Source: Homarus americanus (lineage: Eukaryota > Arthropoda > Malacostraca > Decapoda > Nephropidae). Taken from it: 64,000 bases of DNA. The translations under genes were made by a program, and so were the position numbers. Below the pieces are notes generated by a model. The model saw only the letters and a list, made by a program, of their open reading frames with translations, made no database searches and was not told the DNA's origin. The stretch is taken from assembly GCF_018991925.1 (NCBI RefSeq), contig NW_024756966.1:671001-735000 (forward strand). Reading direction: 5' to 3'. Below are positions 11,129 to 22,352 of the stretch, in pieces. Every line of letters begins with the position of its first letter. Positions within the stretch are counted from its first letter, which is position 1.

Positions 11129-11240
11129 GTGAATACACACGGTTGGGATGTTTCAGCCTGTACTAGAGGTTTGAAGAGGCTTGTAATTACTGGGTATATT
11201 ATGGTTGTAATAATTATATTTATACTTCGATAAGAGTAGT

Positions 11241-11279
11241 AGTAATAATACTAATAGCAATACTTATTATTATTATTAT

Positions 11280-11317
<38 letters not shown>

Positions 11318-11325
11318 CTAGTAGT
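11241..11325. repeat. (TTA)n/(AGT)n trinucleotide tract
   Basis: TTA units pass into about 13 AGT units, flanked by further AAT and AGT triplets. Confidence 0.95.
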
Positions 11326-12268
11326 ATCGTAATTGTTATCTTTATTATGGGGCGTTCTTATTTGTTCATGCTTTGAAAAGTTAATTAATCGTAATTGTAA
11401 TTTTTAAATATTTTTATTTTCATTTTCATATAACTTATTTTATATCCATATATTAAAATGAATATTATTGTAATGTAGATATAAGATATAGGGTTTCGTT
11501 ATATATATTGGGGGGGTATATTGTTAAGTATATAGGACCTTATAGTTAATAGAAATGTCTTAAAAAAAAGGATTTCTTTGTGAATATTGGGCGTCTATAT
11601 AAAAAAAATTAACAAGCAAAAAAAAAAAAAAGATTGGTTTCACAGTAAAACAAAACCAAAACTATGAAAGTTTTTCCTCGTGTTAGTAAAGCAGATACGC
11701 GTTCAACATTTACAATGGAAAATAGGGCGTTTATCAGGGCAGGTAACAACCAAATAAACTCTTCTCCCCTTATCAGTGACTTGGCCGCCACAATGCCCTC
11801 AATCACCTCTTCGTGTATTATAATAGCGACGCCGCATTTGAAGAACAGGAAAATATTGACTCCTATATGAATGCAAAACTCTGATCTGTTTTACCCAAAA
11901 GACAGCGCCAGCACAAGCAATCTTCATGCTTTGCCCTCCGCTCGATAATGACGTAGTTGAGGATGCTACGTCAGGCGAATCTTAATACCTGTAGTGGATT
12001 TTTGTTAACTTGCAGTCAAACACGAATAATCAACCATACGACTCTATTGCCCTCTTGTACACCTGGTTATTACCTGTACTCTCACCGATGCAATTAGTAC
12101 AGTCGGGCGCACCTTCTCATAGGGAAATTATCACTCGTTTTAATTGTCATGCCATAGAGGTGAACTAATTAATTACCTTCTGAATATAACTAATCAATGG
12201 ATCAATATCTCATCTGGTCCATCCAACACAAACACAGGAACAAAACTTGATAATAAATGTATACAATC
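11326..12268. other. AT-rich then mixed DNA, no gene
   Basis: Overlapping 65-68-residue open frames lie on opposite strands at 11609-11870. Both are non-repetitive but match nothing I recognise. Coding status is not supported. Confidence 0.5.
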
Positions 12269-12576
12269 GTGGTGGCTGGTGGGTAATGTTCTCGTCTCGT
12301 AAGGTCGAGTTCTTGGGTTCGATTCTCGTATTGGGGGCTGGAGCGTAGGGGGAGGGGGAATGGTTTCGTGGCCAGTGTCTACCCAGAAGTGATTGGAGGT
12401 CTTGGTTGTATTATTGATTTGTGGGAATTATTCCAGGAAAACTTATTAGCGGGCACAGTTGACTGATAGTGACTAGTCTCCGATGTGGGTAGTGTCATCA
12501 GGGTGTTGTATGGGCGAGTCTCCTGTAACACCGTAGAAGGCCTTGTTCAGCGGTGGATATCACTCACTCACTCACC
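12269..12576 (+). mobile_element. tRNA-derived SINE-like element
   Basis: The 5' part has an RNA polymerase III type II promoter layout: an A-box-like TGGCTGGTGGG at 12273 and a B-box GGTTCGATTC at 12316, about 33 bases apart as in tRNAs. A CTCG/CGAG pairing (near 12291 and 12305) could be a remnant anticodon stem. The downstream body is not tRNA-like, and the element ends in a short CACT repeat (12561-12575), a common SINE tail form. The acceptor stem is not conserved, so it is not a working tRNA. Exact ends and target-site duplications were not resolved. Confidence 0.6.
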
Positions 12577-13115
12577 TTGATTATGTTGTACCAAGTAGAT
12601 TAAAAGTAGCTGCAGAGGTAAAATGAAGGTTGAGTACTGAGGGGTAGTGACTAACTTGATAACGTCGCCCCGGTGTGTAAGTCCGTTCTCCGCAAGTAAT
12701 TTATTGTGGTAATTTATATATTCCTGATGTGAGATGTGTATATATACGTTGTTTTGATTTTATTATGCTTAAATTTACATGGTAGTTTATGAAGATAATT
12801 TTTAGGTATATATCTTAAATTTTAACTTTAAGAAAATACAAATAAGACTTAGGGAATTTTTTTTAGAGGACCTTATTAGTTATATATACTGTCTTCAGAG
12901 TCATTGTTTTTATTATTGTTTTTAGTAATTTTAATTTTGTATTTTAAATAATTTTTACACTTTGGTTATATTTTAGGTGTGTGGGCTATTGGGTTAAACT
13001 TAGGACCTTCTATTGGTTAGACATATTTATCAGTCAGGTCAAGAAAGGCGAGAATTGGACTCAAAATGCAACTTTATTGATAATTTTTCATTATTTTATT
13101 ACATTAGACGTAAAA

Positions 13116-13118
<3 letters not shown>
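12577..13118. other. AT-rich DNA, no gene
   Basis: T-rich from about 12740. No exon or repeat was recognised. Confidence 0.5.
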
Positions 13119-13158
<40 letters not shown>

Positions 13159-13320
13159 CTCACTTGCTACTATCTCTAATCCTCTAATTTCCACTCGTCT
13201 TCCCCTCTCCCTATCCCCTCCTCCTCCAAATCCTCCTACTCCTCCTCTTCACTGCCTTGCTACTTCCTCCTCATCCTCTTCACTACCTCCTCCTTATCAT
13301 CCTCCTCCTCCTCCTCCTCC

Positions 13321-13377
<57 letters not shown>

Positions 13378-13390
13378 CTTCCTCCTCCTC
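13119..13390. repeat. (CT)n, (CTC)n and (ATC)n compound microsatellite
   Basis: (CT)18 at about 13119-13155, a CCTCCT-rich bridge, then about 18 ATC units at 13322-13377. The poly-His frame here is an artefact. Confidence 0.97.
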
Positions 13391-13500
13391 TACAGTCTTA
13401 GGCGCCTAATTAACCCCACAAAATTCATTAGTACTCCGAGAGCCAATTAAAATATTTGGAATAGGTGATTGGCGCGTTAAATGATGTAGCCTGTGACTCG

Positions 13501-13601
13501 ACTCCTCCTCCTCCTCTTCTTCTTCCTCCTCCCCTCCTTCTGTCTTCCTCCTCCCCTCCTTCTGTCTTCCTCCTCTTCCTCCTCCTGTCTTCCTCTTCTT
13601 A
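13501..13601. repeat. CTC/CTT pyrimidine tract with 25-bp duplication
   Basis: CCTCCTCCTCTTCTTC followed by two copies of CCTCCCCTCCTTCTGTCTT. Confidence 0.9.
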
Positions 13602-13825
13602 ATTAGCCTTGAAACATTTGGCCTCTTGTTGCCTTGACTAGTCCACGACCGGCATCTGTTCTCCCTGTCTCCGGTATTCGGGTTCCGTCGTATCCGTACT
13701 CACGTTTATCTGATCTTAACCCCTTGCGTACGATGTTATAATAAATTTTTTTCCACATCTCGACACAAAGCACTGATTCTAAGGTGATACAAACAGATAG
13801 TAATAAACATAGACGTTACCAAATG
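13602..13825. other. mixed DNA, no gene
   Basis: No feature recognised. Confidence 0.5.
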
Positions 13826-13851
13826 TGTCTGTCTGTCTGTCTCTGTCTGTC

Positions 13852-13885
<34 letters not shown>
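13826..13885. repeat. (GTCT)n microsatellite
   Basis: About 14 GTCT units with two interruptions. Confidence 0.97.
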
Positions 13886-14016
13886 ATGATACCTGGTACT
13901 GAGGAAACACCAGCCAAGACACCATTTGTCCCAGTCAGCGTTTAAACCTTCCGGCCTCGTGAGCAGAATGCAATGGACACAAGCTGGAATTTAGGAAGAG
14001 CCTCTTAAATGGAGAT

Positions 14017-14115
14017 GGTAATATCGGGAGTATTTGGGTAATATCGGGAGTATCTGGGTAATATCGGGAATAGCTGGGTAATATCGGGAATATCTGGGTA
14101 ATATCGGGAGTATCT
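14017..14115. repeat. 20-bp minisatellite, 5 copies
   Basis: Five head-to-tail copies of ATATCGGGAGTATCTGGGTA with one to three substitutions each. The minus-strand Pro/Ile/Thr open frame over it is a by-product. Confidence 0.97.
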
Positions 14116-15210
14116 TTTTGAGTCAATGTTTTCATATTTTAGCCTCGAGGAAGGTGCGGTGTATAGCGTTCACTCCGTTCATTTGTTATTTGTTCGTTTG
14201 TAATACCTATAAAAAAATCAAAGTAAAATATGACTAAAATAGTTAAAATATGGCTTGTATTATATATGGATATTATAAGAAATTTATTGTGTATTTATTA
14301 TATTTATTAAATAAATCCTAATGGTTTAAACACAACCTAAGGATCTGTAGACAATATAACAAGTGATATGTACATGAATGAAAAAGTCGCAATAGAGTGA
14401 AATATATCGATAAATTTTGAACATTAGTAAGTAACTATGGGTTAATTTTGAGATAAAAATCTTATTGAAGTAAAATAATTATATGTAGTTTTAAATATTG
14501 TAAACAAAATACAGGAAAGGGGGAAATTTGGTAGTTTTTTGGGGCAAATGATATTAATAAAGTGAATAAAAACTAAATAAACTGGCTGTGTGAAGATGAA
14601 ACGATAAATAAAGATGAAACAGCCGACGAAGAACTGACAGAGAGAGATAAATGTACATGTAAATAGTGCCAGAATAAAGAAACAGAGATTATAAATAATA
14701 CTTAAGTAACCGAGGAAAATATTGTAAAAAATTTAAGTGTTTGTAAAAAAAAAAGGAAGATAAAGGTACCTTAATATGATGTTAGAGTTGCCAAGGTAGG
14801 TAGGTGGTTGGGTGGTGGCCCTCAGTGGCAGCCGGTGCCAACATTGTTGTCACGGACTGGTCCCGCACATTGTCTTTCTTCTCTCCCCTACTCCCTCCTC
14901 ACCCCATGTCAACTCCCTGTTATAAATTGGGAGGTTAATGTACGCGCCACCAATTAAAACCCCGGTGGAAGAAACTAACGGGTGCTCCACATTAATATGC
15001 CTTGACTCCCTGCCAAGTGAGGGAATGCCAGGTTACCCCTTGAGCGGTTCTTGAGGGCTAGTGTGTTGTATTTTTGTAGCTTGGGTGTGAGGGAGGGGAA
15101 GAATGGGAGGGGAGTAGGGTAGTAGTCGCCATCTGTGCAGGAATTTCAAGAATATTATTGAAGTTCTTTTTTTTGTCAAGTGAAAGATGATGATGATGGT
15201 GAGTGTCGGT
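14116..15210. other. AT-rich then mixed DNA, no gene
   Basis: 14170-14800 is AT-rich. 14800-15180 is mixed with G-rich phrases (GGTAGGTAGGTGG). No supported exon. Confidence 0.5.

Positions 15211-15277
<67 letters not shown>
15211..15277. repeat. (GT)n microsatellite, ~33 units
   Basis: Uninterrupted GT dinucleotides. Confidence 0.98.
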
Positions 15278-15278
<1 letters not shown>

Positions 15279-15996
15279 GTTCTTGTTGATGTCATCGTCT
15301 TATATCCTCGTTTCTCTCACCCTCTTCCTTGACACCTTTATTCCTCTTTGAATTACCTCCAAAGACCTTCCTTCTCCTCCATTCTTCGTCTTCTCGTCTC
15401 TCCCCTCCTCCCCCCCCTCCCTTAGCTCGTAAAGGTCGCCACACATTGTCTGGGCAACGCTGTCAGCTATGCTTATTAACAACAACTGGTATCTAAATCA
15501 CCAATTAATAAAATCCCAGATGAGAAGATGAGGGTGACATTGTAGAGCGGCGCTGAAACCCTGCCAACACGCAGCCCCTTGCACCGTCAAAAAGGAAACC
15601 CTCAGCTATTCACTCAAGCCGAACACTCACCACAAAGTCGCCGTCTGGGAGATAATTCCGAACACCTGAGGACTAATTACAAGAGACACAGGTATCGTGG
15701 GCTCTGAAATATGCGCTCTAACGAGACTCTTGTAAAGCAGTGTTCGTAATAAGAGGTTCGTTTCGCTTGGTACCATCTGGCATTGATGTATTAGTGTGTG
15801 GTATTGTTATAATCAACGCAAGACGCATCGTACCAGAAGGGGGTGGGGACGCCCTTTCCGACGTGGTTTAAATATTTCTTGTTCATAAATTAGTGTACAT
15901 GGGCGGTGGGGCTATATTAAGAAAGGTGTTTTTAAGCTGACGTTCTCTTAGTGTGGCGGCTCCTCCTCTCCTCCTCCTCCTTGTGTTTACCTGCCC

Positions 15997-15999
<3 letters not shown>
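15278..15999. other. mixed DNA, no gene
   Basis: A CT-rich stretch at 15300-15425 followed by unique DNA. The minus-strand open frame at 15300-15485 resembles no known family. Confidence 0.5.
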
Positions 16000-16052
<53 letters not shown>

Positions 16053-16065
16053 ATACATACATACA
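16000..16065. repeat. (AC)n and (CATA)n microsatellite
   Basis: About 24 AC units followed by ACAT units. Confidence 0.97.
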
Positions 16066-16137
16066 ACATAGTAACACCTTTCACATTTTATGTTTTCTAA
16101 TTCCTTTTGATACATTCTTCCAAACAACATTGTAGAT

Positions 16138-16183
16138 AAACCTAACCTAACCTAACCTAAACTAAACTAAACTAACCTAATCT
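16138..16183. repeat. interstitial CCTAA telomere-like run
   Basis: Three exact CCTAA units followed by variants (ACTAA, ACCTAA, TCTAA), the C-rich strand of the arthropod telomere unit. Confidence 0.85.
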
Positions 16184-16299
16184 AATAATTTCCGACCGGT
16201 TGAGACAATAATGACTTAAATTTATCGCTATTTTATCTGATTTTTGTTTCTAGTCGAAGTTTTTATTGGTTGGTGGCAGAAGGTTGATTGTTATTGGCT

Positions 16300-16548
16300 G
16301 CCATGAGTGCTGGTAGTGCATGGTAGTAATGGGGAGATTCTGGTTACTATAAGGGCTGGTAGGGGCTGGTAGTAATGGGGAGGTTCTGGTTACTATAAGG
16401 ACTGGTAGGGGCTGGTAGTGTATGGTAGTAATGGGGAGGTTCTGGTTACTATAAGGACTGGTAGGGGCTGGTAGTGTATGGTAGTAATGGGGGAGGTTCT
16501 GGTTACTATAGGGACTGGTAGGGGCTGGTAGTGTATGGTAGTAAGGGG
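16300..16548. repeat. 46-57-bp minisatellite, about 4.5 copies
   Basis: Units contain GGTAGTAATGGGGAGGTTCT, GGTTACTATAAGGACTGG and TAGGGGCTGGTAGTGTATGG. The first full unit lacks the TAGTGTATGG segment, which explains its shorter length. Confidence 0.95.
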
Positions 16549-16618
16549 AGGGGACTATGCTGTAGGGCTTGATGATCTTTGTAGTTAAATGACGTCTTCT
16601 GGTTTTCTCTAAGGCAGG

Positions 16619-16820
16619 TGACGAGACAAGCCCCTCCCTCCCACTCCTCCCATTCCCTCATACCCCTCCCCACTCCTCCCTCTCACTTTCTCTCCCTCTT
16701 CCCTCCCAGTCCTGTACCGCCATCCCTACTCCTCGCTCCCTCTCATCCTTCCTCCCACACCATCACCGCTCCCCCCCCCCTACCACTCCTCCCACTCCAT
16801 CCCCACTCCTCCCACTCCGT
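16619..16820. repeat. CCCTCC/CTCC pyrimidine-rich tract
   Basis: Irregular CCCTCCCACTCCTCCCA-like phrases, including a run of ten C near 16771-16780. Confidence 0.85.
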
Positions 16821-16974
16821 CTTGAGAACATAAACACAGTTATGAAACAACGGAAGACAGAATATCGAGGAGTAACTGTACAGGGGAATATATTATTTTT
16901 GTCATTAATTTACTTTACCTTATTGTTTCTTACCTGTTTACCTGCGTTTGTTTACATTTACAGTATTTACGTGA

Positions 16975-17050
16975 TATAATTTACGAATAGCGGACTCTCT
17001 ACAAATAGCGGAATTATTTATGAATAGCGGACTTTTTTACGAATAGCGAA
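16975..17050. repeat. 17-20-bp degenerate minisatellite, 4 copies
   Basis: TTACGAATAGCGGAC and variants occur with AATAGCG at about 16986, 17003, 17022 and 17042. Confidence 0.85.
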
Positions 17051-17489
17051 TAACATGAATCACGTAATTCTTAAAACTACGATGAAATTATTTTTGGGAG
17101 AAGTTTTGTTCACGTTATAAAAATAAATATAAATAATTTGACATGAAACAATAATTTGATTTGTATATAACTTTTTTCTTGTTCTTAAAAATATATTGAA
17201 TAATTTAACGTGAAATTAATAATATATAAAACAAGTTTGGCTTTATGAACAAATACAAAGATGCCAAAATACAATGAAACCTCGATATATTACGTTAAAT
17301 AGAGGTTTCCCTATAGTGGGTATCATTAACATGCCCTGACCCATAGATATAAGGTCGTGGGTATTGGCACGGTGCCCACGCTTAATAAAGAATACGGGTA
17401 TGTTCCTCTGCTCAAAGCACTGTTTATTTTTTTTTAATATAATGTGGCTTTACTCTATTATCTCCCGACTACTGACGGTATCGAAGGTC
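17051..17489. other. AT-rich DNA, no gene
   Basis: No exon or clear repeat is seen. Confidence 0.5.
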
Positions 17490-17575
17490 CTTATCTGTGG
17501 GTATGGTATGTGGATGTGTGTGGGTAGGTGGGTATGGTAAGTGTTGTGTGTGGGTAGGTGGGTATGGTAAGTGTA
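17490..17575. repeat. ~35-bp minisatellite, 2.4 copies
   Basis: GTGTGTGGGTAGGTGGGTAT followed by GGTAAGTGT is repeated. Related GTGGGTAT and GTGGATATGG phrases continue in decayed form to about 17700. Confidence 0.85.
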
Positions 17576-17799
17576 TGCTAAAGTTAACCTTGTGTGGGTG
17601 TGATATGTGGGTATAGGAAATGTATTATGTGGAAATATTAAACGTATGTCTCTATGTGGATATGGTAATCGTAATATGAAATCTACCTCGTGGATATGGC
17701 ACGTATAGTTTTAATAGGGACACGCGGATGGCTATACACGACAATGGAACGTGTCTTATCTCTCCCCGGTCCATTAAGTTAAAAAAGAAAAGATTAATA

Positions 17800-17982
17800 T
17801 GTGTGTGTGTGTGTGTGTGTGTATTTTTAGTGTATGTTGTGTGTATGGTAAGTGTATGTTGAGGTTTCAGTATATCATGTTTATCTCACCTGTGGAATTT
17901 TGTGTATGGGAAGGACTCGTTAGTATGTGTATGTATGGTGTATGTATATGGGGAAGGACTCGTTTTATGTATGTATGTATGT
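17800..17982. repeat. (GT)n and (TATG)n tracts
   Basis: GT run at 17800-17822 and TATG run at 17958-17982, with TGTATG-rich DNA between. Confidence 0.9.
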
Positions 17983-18246
17983 ATGTGAGAAACAAACACA
18001 CAAACACACATACCCCACACTAACATACAGTAGTACACTCAATCAATCACAAAATTTAACTATACGAATGACAAATACTTATGTTACAGGTGTGTTTATA
18101 TAACCTGGAGTAAATGTTTATGTAGTGGACGTGTGTTGAAGAGGATGTTTATATTTGTCATGTCATCTTAGTAATGTTTATGGTTATGTTTATATAGTGT
18201 AAATTAAGAGCTTGGGGCTGCGTGAGATAGCAGTATAGGTAGAGTG

Positions 18247-18247
18247 G

Positions 18248-18317
<70 letters not shown>

Positions 18318-18408
18318 AGGCACTGGGTTGGGTGTTAGCTAAGGAGGTGTTGATATATAAATTAGGGCACCATAGGTAAGAGGTCAGGTGTCAGGGTAAT
18401 TATACACC

Positions 18409-18449
<41 letters not shown>
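18247..18449. repeat. (GT)n and (GA)n microsatellites
   Basis: About 34 GT units (18248-18315) and 17 GA units (18415-18449) flanking 100 bases of unique DNA. Confidence 0.97.
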
Positions 18450-18451
<2 letters not shown>

Positions 18452-18837
18452 CCCCAACAAACATCTTTAATTAATTATATTTAACTACATGTAACTTCTA
18501 TCAGACTTAATTATTCACCCGCATCACAGTAAATTATTATATTTTACTAGTATATAATTATCACATTAAAATATAACACTTAAATAATTATTCCAAGTAA
18601 ATAATTATCACACAAACATTTAATTCAATAGTAAATGTTAAATAATCGTAAGTTAATTTTTTTTATAGAGAGTGACGTCTTAGACAACCCCAACAGACCT
18701 CAATTCAATTACCTCGTCAAAAAATATAAATAAAATGACTTACTGAGGCCCCACAAATCTTACTGATTGTCACTTGCTGCGTCAAGAGACAAACATGTTT
18801 TTGCATTAATTAGGTTTAAGCAGTTTAACCTTGGTGC
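18450..18837. other. AT-rich DNA, no gene
   Basis: TAATTATNNCAC-like phrases recur between 18490 and 18625, perhaps an eroded repeat. Confidence 0.5.
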
Positions 18838-18876
18838 TTGGGGGGGGGGGGGTGCTTATTGTCTTCGGTTGTATCT

Positions 18877-18948
18877 TTAGGTCAGGTCAGGTTAGGTTAG
18901 GTTAGGTTAGGTTAGGTTAGGTTAGGTTAGGTTAGGTTAGGTTAGGTT
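18877..18948 (+). repeat. interstitial TTAGG telomeric repeat
   Basis: About 11 perfect TTAGG units preceded by two TCAGG variants. This is the canonical arthropod telomere motif. Ordinary DNA on both sides shows it is interstitial, not a chromosome end. A run of about 13 G lies just upstream (18840-18852). Confidence 0.97.
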
Positions 18949-18950
18949 GT

Positions 18951-19125
18951 CTGGTGGGATGTTTGTTGTCATGAGAGGGACGTTTGTTATCTCTGAGTCT
19001 AGAGGAACGTTTGTTATCTCTGAGTCTAGAGGAACGTTTGTTACCTCTGAGTCTAGAGGAACGTTTGTTATCTCTAGAGGAACGTTTGTTGTCACTGGAT
19101 AAACGTTTGTTGTCACTAAAGGAAT
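18951..19125. repeat. ~31-bp minisatellite abutting the TTAGG block
   Basis: GAACGTTTGTTATCTCTGAG and TCTAGAG recur about six times, with shortened units toward the 3' end. The Asn-Lys-Arg-Ser-rich frame on the minus strand is a by-product. Confidence 0.95.
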
Positions 19126-19290
19126 AATTATTTGAACGGCCAAGGGAGCTCATTATCTGTATCCCTTGTCCGTTCTGGGAAAAAAAGAATCCATTCTGTT
19201 TTCTTTTTCCAGGAAGCTGACAAAAGGTGTCCAATTAACAGGGGTAAGATGACGCCTCCAGTACAATCAGTTATTAAGGAAGTGATTAGT

Positions 19291-19294
<4 letters not shown>

Positions 19295-19346
<52 letters not shown>

Positions 19347-19369
19347 CATGTGTGAAAGAAAGTAAAAAA

Positions 19370-19412
<43 letters not shown>
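19295..19412. repeat. (GA)n and (GT)n microsatellites
   Basis: About 24 GA units (to 19344), a short spacer, then about 21 GT units (19371-19412). Confidence 0.97.
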
Positions 19413-19414
<2 letters not shown>

Positions 19415-19589
19415 CTCATTAACTACTTCATCAATACTCGTCTAGGTAAGGTGTAAGGCAGGTGGGGATAATAGAGGAGGGTGTGTGTGGCTATCGGCTG
19501 CCTGTCTTTTGTCTGTCTGTTACGACCATGTTAATCGATGGCTGGTTGGACGGATGGACGGACGGACGTGTTAGGTAAGGTTATAATAA

Positions 19590-20150
19590 AGGGACGCTTT
19601 CTTTTCCTTCCTTCCTTCCTTCCTTCCTTCCTTCCTTCCTTCCTTTCCCTTCCTTCCTTCCTTCCTTCCCTCCTCCCTCCCCTCCCTCCTCCCTCCCTCC
19701 TCCTCCCTCCCCTCCCTCCCTCTCCCTCCCCAATCTCCTCCCTCCTTCCCTCCTCCCTTCCTTCCTTCCTTCCTTCCTTCCTTCCTTCCTTCCTTCCTTC
19801 CCCCTCCCTCCCTCCTCCCTCCCCCCTCCCTCCCCCTCCCTCCCCCTCCCTCCCTCCTTTCCTCCTCCTTCCTTCCTCCCTCCCTCCCTCCCTCCTCCCT
19901 CCCTCCTCCTCCTTCCTTCCTTCCTTCCCTCCCTCCTTCCTTCCTCCTCCTTCCTTCCTTCCTTCCTCCTCCTTCCTTCCCTTCTTCCCCTCCCTCCTTC
20001 CTTCCTTCCTCCTCCCTCCTCTCCCCTCCCTCCCTCCCTCCCTCCTCCTCCTCCTCCTCCTTCCTTCCTTCCTTCCTTCCTTCCTTCCTTCCTTCCTTCC
20101 TTCCTTCCTTCTTTCTTTCCTCCTCCTTCCTTCCTTCCCCTCTCTCCACT
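19590..20150. repeat. ~560-bp homopyrimidine tract (CCTTCC/CCCT)n
   Basis: Almost every base is C or T: (CCTT)n blocks alternate with (CCCT)n and CCT blocks. Such polypurine-polypyrimidine DNA can form triplex (H-DNA). The open frames on both strands (Ser/Pro/Leu and Glu/Gly/Arg/Lys) result only from the absence of stop codons in this composition. Confidence 0.97.
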
Positions 20151-20440
20151 CACACTTCTCACATAGGCCTACTCATAACTTCCATTCCTCCTTACCTCCC
20201 TCCACCTCACCATCTTTCCCCATCCCTACCTCCTACTACCCACCTCACCTCCCACTGCCCACCTCACCTCCCACCACCCACTCCTCACCTCCCACTGCCC
20301 ACCTCACCTCCTACTACTCCACTCTCACTCATTGCCCACCTCACCTCCTACTACCTTACCTCACCTCCTACTACTCCTCACCTCCTTCCACCCACTCTCT
20401 CCCCCTCCCCCTTCCTTCCTCTTCCCCCTTCCAAAAAAAA
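20151..20440. repeat. CACCTCCCACTGCC/CACCTCCTACTAC degenerate repeat
   Basis: Units of about 22-25 bases with CACCTCACCTCC followed by CACTGCC, CACCACC or TACTACC. Ends at a short A run. Confidence 0.85.
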
Positions 20441-20784
20441 AAATATATATAAAGGAAAAAAATAAATAAAAGTAAATATTCCTTCCTTCACCGTCAGCAT
20501 CATTATGTATCAGCTTATTAGCGCCAACATTATGATTATATCAGCCTCGTGCCTGTCTGTCTTTCTTTCTGCCTGTCTGTCCGTCTCCCACGTCCGGGTT
20601 AACAATGCAAGGGAGGCACCACCCTCCGGTCCTACCTCCTCCTCGTCCTCCTCACTCAAACAAGCCTGTCTTGAGTGCTAATTGATTGTTGAGAGACAGA
20701 GAGAGAGTTGCGGTAGACGGGAGGTGGCGGCGGTCGCTTTGAAGAAGTTGATAATTTTGTGGGGATTGTGGGAGAAAGAGTACG
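20441..20784. other. mixed DNA, no gene
   Basis: GTCT-rich phrases near 20555-20585 and GAGA at 20690-20706. Confidence 0.5.
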
Positions 20785-21060
20785 ATGGATTGACGGGGGT
20801 AAAAATTGACAGGGGTAGGGAATTGACGGGGGTAGAAATTGACAGGGTAGGGAATTGACGGGGTAGGGATTGACGTGGGTATGGATTGACGGGGTTGAGA
20901 TTAAGAGTTGACATTGACCGGGAAGAAATTGACGCAAAGATTCACGGATATTGACGGAGTTAAAATTGACGGGATAAAAAAAATAGACAGAAGGACTGTA
21001 CGGAATGGGAATTGACGGATACCTCTCTATGGATTGACGGGGTTGACATTGAGGTGGAAG
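20785..21060. repeat. ~20-bp minisatellite, degenerate
   Basis: AATTGACGGGGGTAGGG and variants (ATTGACAGGGTAGGG, GATTGACGTGGGTATGG) recur around a dozen times, spreading out toward 21050. Confidence 0.9.
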
Positions 21061-21656
21061 GAGGTGGCGTCTTGATAATGGCAAACTTGAAGAAAAAAGT
21101 TGCCATTGATTATTGTGTCCGTCCAGATATTGTATTAGAACAGGTATAAGATATCCTAAGACACCCAACATGCCGCCATATTAACACTCAACCTGACAAT
21201 AGACAAACAACAACACGTGCTTGTATTGGTAGTTAGGACCAGGTTGGTGAATATTTGTAAACGCACCAGCCTGAGTACACACACACACACAACCAAAAAC
21301 ACACACACACACACGAAACAAAATCACCTTGAAGTCAAAATCGTAAAATATTTTAACCTTGAATTCGTTTCCAAATTATAGATAACAATAAAAAAAGTAT
21401 CTAGTTACAGTCGAGTCTCTGTACAATTTGGACGCCATGTTTGTTGTGTGAATCAGTTAAATATATCTCCAGCTCTCTATTTGGGGGGGGGTTGAGGATA
21501 GAATTTTCTTAACACAGAAAACGGTTTTATAGTTAAGATTAGAAAACGGGAAACGGGACTTAAAGAAAACGGTATTGATTTTTGTTTACAGAAGCGTAAT
21601 ACTTTTCATTAACTACGCAACTACGCAATGGTGATGCAGTAGACCCTTGCCGAAGA

Positions 21657-21658
<2 letters not shown>
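21061..21658. other. mixed DNA with short AC tracts
   Basis: (AC)n runs near 21278-21290 and 21299-21314. No gene is seen. Confidence 0.6.

Positions 21659-21713
<55 letters not shown>
21659..21713. repeat. (GA)n microsatellite, ~26 units
   Basis: Uninterrupted AG dinucleotides. A short (AAAT)n run follows near 21755-21775. Confidence 0.98.
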
Positions 21714-21859
21714 CCTTCAATAACAGGTTCTTCTCTGAAAGGTATTAAAGAAGAAATAAATAAATAAATAAATAAAGTGGTCAAACGCCATATAGGAAGA
21801 TAATTGTGGTTGAAGTGAAGATGATAGGATGATTTTAACTTGTGTTTACGAGAATGTTG

Positions 21860-22020
21860 TGTGTGTGTGTCTCTCTCTCTTCTCCCTTATTTCTTCCCTC
21901 CTTTTTCTCCCGTCCCCCTTCCTTCCCCTTCTCTCCCCACTTCTTTCCCATTCCCTTTTCTCCCCATTCCCCTTTATCTTCCATTCTTCTTCTCTCTCCC
22001 CCTTCTCTCTCACTCTTCAC
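21860..22020. repeat. CT-rich pyrimidine tract
   Basis: CTCTCTCTCTTCTCCC-like and CCCCTTCTCTCCCC phrases without a strict period. Confidence 0.85.
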
Positions 22021-22156
22021 TGTAACAAAGGTACATTGAACCTGTTAAGTAATCACCAGAGTGGCTGCCAATAAAGGTAACTCACCAAATTGTCTTATTA
22101 TGAGGGCAATTGAGATTAATAATTTCTTCCTGCTTAGTCACTGATGAGCTGGGTGT

Positions 22157-22236
22157 GCTACTAGGCTCCTGGCACCTAGCTGGAGAAAACACGGGAGCTA
22201 CTAGGCTCCTGGCACCTAGCTGGAGAAAACACGGGA
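22157..22236. repeat. exact 40-bp tandem duplication
   Basis: Two identical 40-bp copies (22157-22196, 22197-22236) start GCTACTAGGCTCCTGGCACC and end AAAACACGGGA. Confidence 0.97.
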
Positions 22237-22352
22237 CGAGGTGGGAGGGGGTGTTGAGGGAGGGAGTGGGGAAGGAAGAGGAGGGGGGTGGGGAGGAGGG
22301 AGGTGTTGAGGAGGGAGTGGGGGGAGAGGAGGGGGTGGGAGGGAGGTGGTGA
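22237..22352. repeat. GGGAGGAGGGGGTG purine-rich tract
   Basis: G-rich repeats of GGAGGGAGTGGGG and GAGGAGGGAGG, with many GGG runs that could form a G-quadruplex. Confidence 0.85.

Noticed and set aside
11609..11870. Overlapping 65-68-codon frames on opposite strands
   Set aside because: Short, unrecognised and antisense to each other; chance open frames are likely.
12269..12345. A functional tRNA gene
   Set aside because: A- and B-box motifs are present, but the acceptor and anticodon stems do not pair properly. Better explained as a SINE head.
18877..18948. A true chromosome end
   Set aside because: Only about 11 TTAGG units with non-telomeric DNA on both sides, so an interstitial repeat.
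19538..20452. 304-codon plus-strand open frame, and two ~190-codon minus frames
   Set aside because: They lie in a pure CCTT/CCCT tract, where stop codons are absent by composition. Peptides are Pro/Ser/Leu or Glu/Gly/Lys only.
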